A DNA stretch of 64,000 nt. Source: Haemophilus influenzae (lineage in GTDB: Bacteria > Pseudomonadota > Gammaproteobacteria > Enterobacterales > Pasteurellaceae). The position numbers were made by a program, and so were the translations under genes. Of the stretch, positions 63,971-64,000 are shown one piece after another; positions within the stretch are counted from its first letter, which is position 1; every line of letters starts with the position of its first letter. Location of the stretch: contig OV298644.1 of the NCBI GenBank assembly GCA_923172585.1, positions 823,427 to 887,426 on the forward strand, written 5' to 3'. The notes under the pieces were generated by a model that worked only from the letters and a program-made list of their open reading frames with translations, made no database searches and had not been told where the DNA came from.

Positions 63971-64000
63971 ATGAATATTGCAGAATTTCACCAAAATATT
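63971..64000 (+). CDS. cyaY: Frataxin-like protein CyaY, first ten codons
   Basis: The window ends after MNIAEFHQNI, which agrees with the start of Haemophilus CyaY, an iron-binding regulator of iron-sulfur cluster assembly. Divergent position from lptM-lysA supports the call. An AGGAAAA ribosome site precedes the ATG. Confidence 0.85.
   Translation, partial: MNIAEFHQNI

Overview
The window is a chromosomal segment of Haemophilus influenzae. The evidence is species-level. More than 40 exact copies of the 9-base DNA-uptake signal (AAGTGCGGT or its complement) are scattered through it. Gene order is the familiar one running from tpiA to lysA and cyaY. It carries species markers such as hpd/glpQ (protein D), hel (lipoprotein e P4), a CCAA-repeat hemoglobin receptor gene and a TTTA-repeat transporter gene. 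The DNA is AT-rich throughout.

Layout. 1-5.1 kb: 3' part of tpiA, glpE with a RarD-like permease gene, and divergent ilvY/ilvC separated by a pair of complex inverted repeats. 5.1-17.9 kb: a glycerol-3-phosphate block (glpC-glpB-glpA, divergent glpT, then hpd/glpQ, glpF, glpK) interrupted by an AT-rich phase-variable EamA transporter gene, followed by gpt, a stray copy of the hpd 3' end, and hel. Together these genes release glycerol-3-phosphate from phosphodiesters, import it or glycerol, phosphorylate and oxidise it. 18-30.6 kb: housekeeping genes (rluE, a truncated ppx, tamB, tamA, slyD, rraB, truD, surE, yqaA, nlpD). 30.6-33.8 kb: a tryptophanase island (tnaC leader, tnaA, tnaB) between two 44-bp direct repeats, inserted between nlpD and mutS. 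36.5-39.9 kb: selenocysteine genes selC, selA, selB. 39.9-44.8 kb: accessory zone with a decayed DUF3298 gene, a DinJ/YafQ toxin-antitoxin pair and a decayed CCAA-repeat hemoglobin receptor gene behind a Fur box. 45-54.3 kb: tig, clpP, clpX, secE, nusG, mlaA, ridA, htpX, tusA-like, yigZ, trkH. 54.4-60.4 kb: a complete rRNA operon (16S, tRNA-Ile, tRNA-Ala, 23S, 5S) whose 23S gene carries two intervening sequences, in helix 25 and helix 45. 60.5-64 kb: yihI, a DUF2489 gene, narP, lysA, lptM and the first codons of cyaY.

Reading frames in many conserved genes (tpiA, glpA three times, glpB, tamA, yqaA, tnaA, selA) are broken by the loss of one or two bases, nearly always in a homopolymer. secE, an essential gene, and hel each have one TGG codon read as TAG. 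Both tRNAs in the rRNA spacer carry stem mismatches. This pattern points to residual sequence or assembly error more than to biology, so these genes are listed as disrupted as read, with the probable intact product named. Genuine decay is more credible for hgpB, the DUF3298 gene, the oxidoreductase fragment and the ppx 3' end. The most interesting structures are the tna island with its TnaC leader, the paired composite palindromes before ilvC, the hpd 3'-end duplication, the phase-variable tracts and the two 23S intervening sequences. I did not find a clearly novel defence or mobile system.
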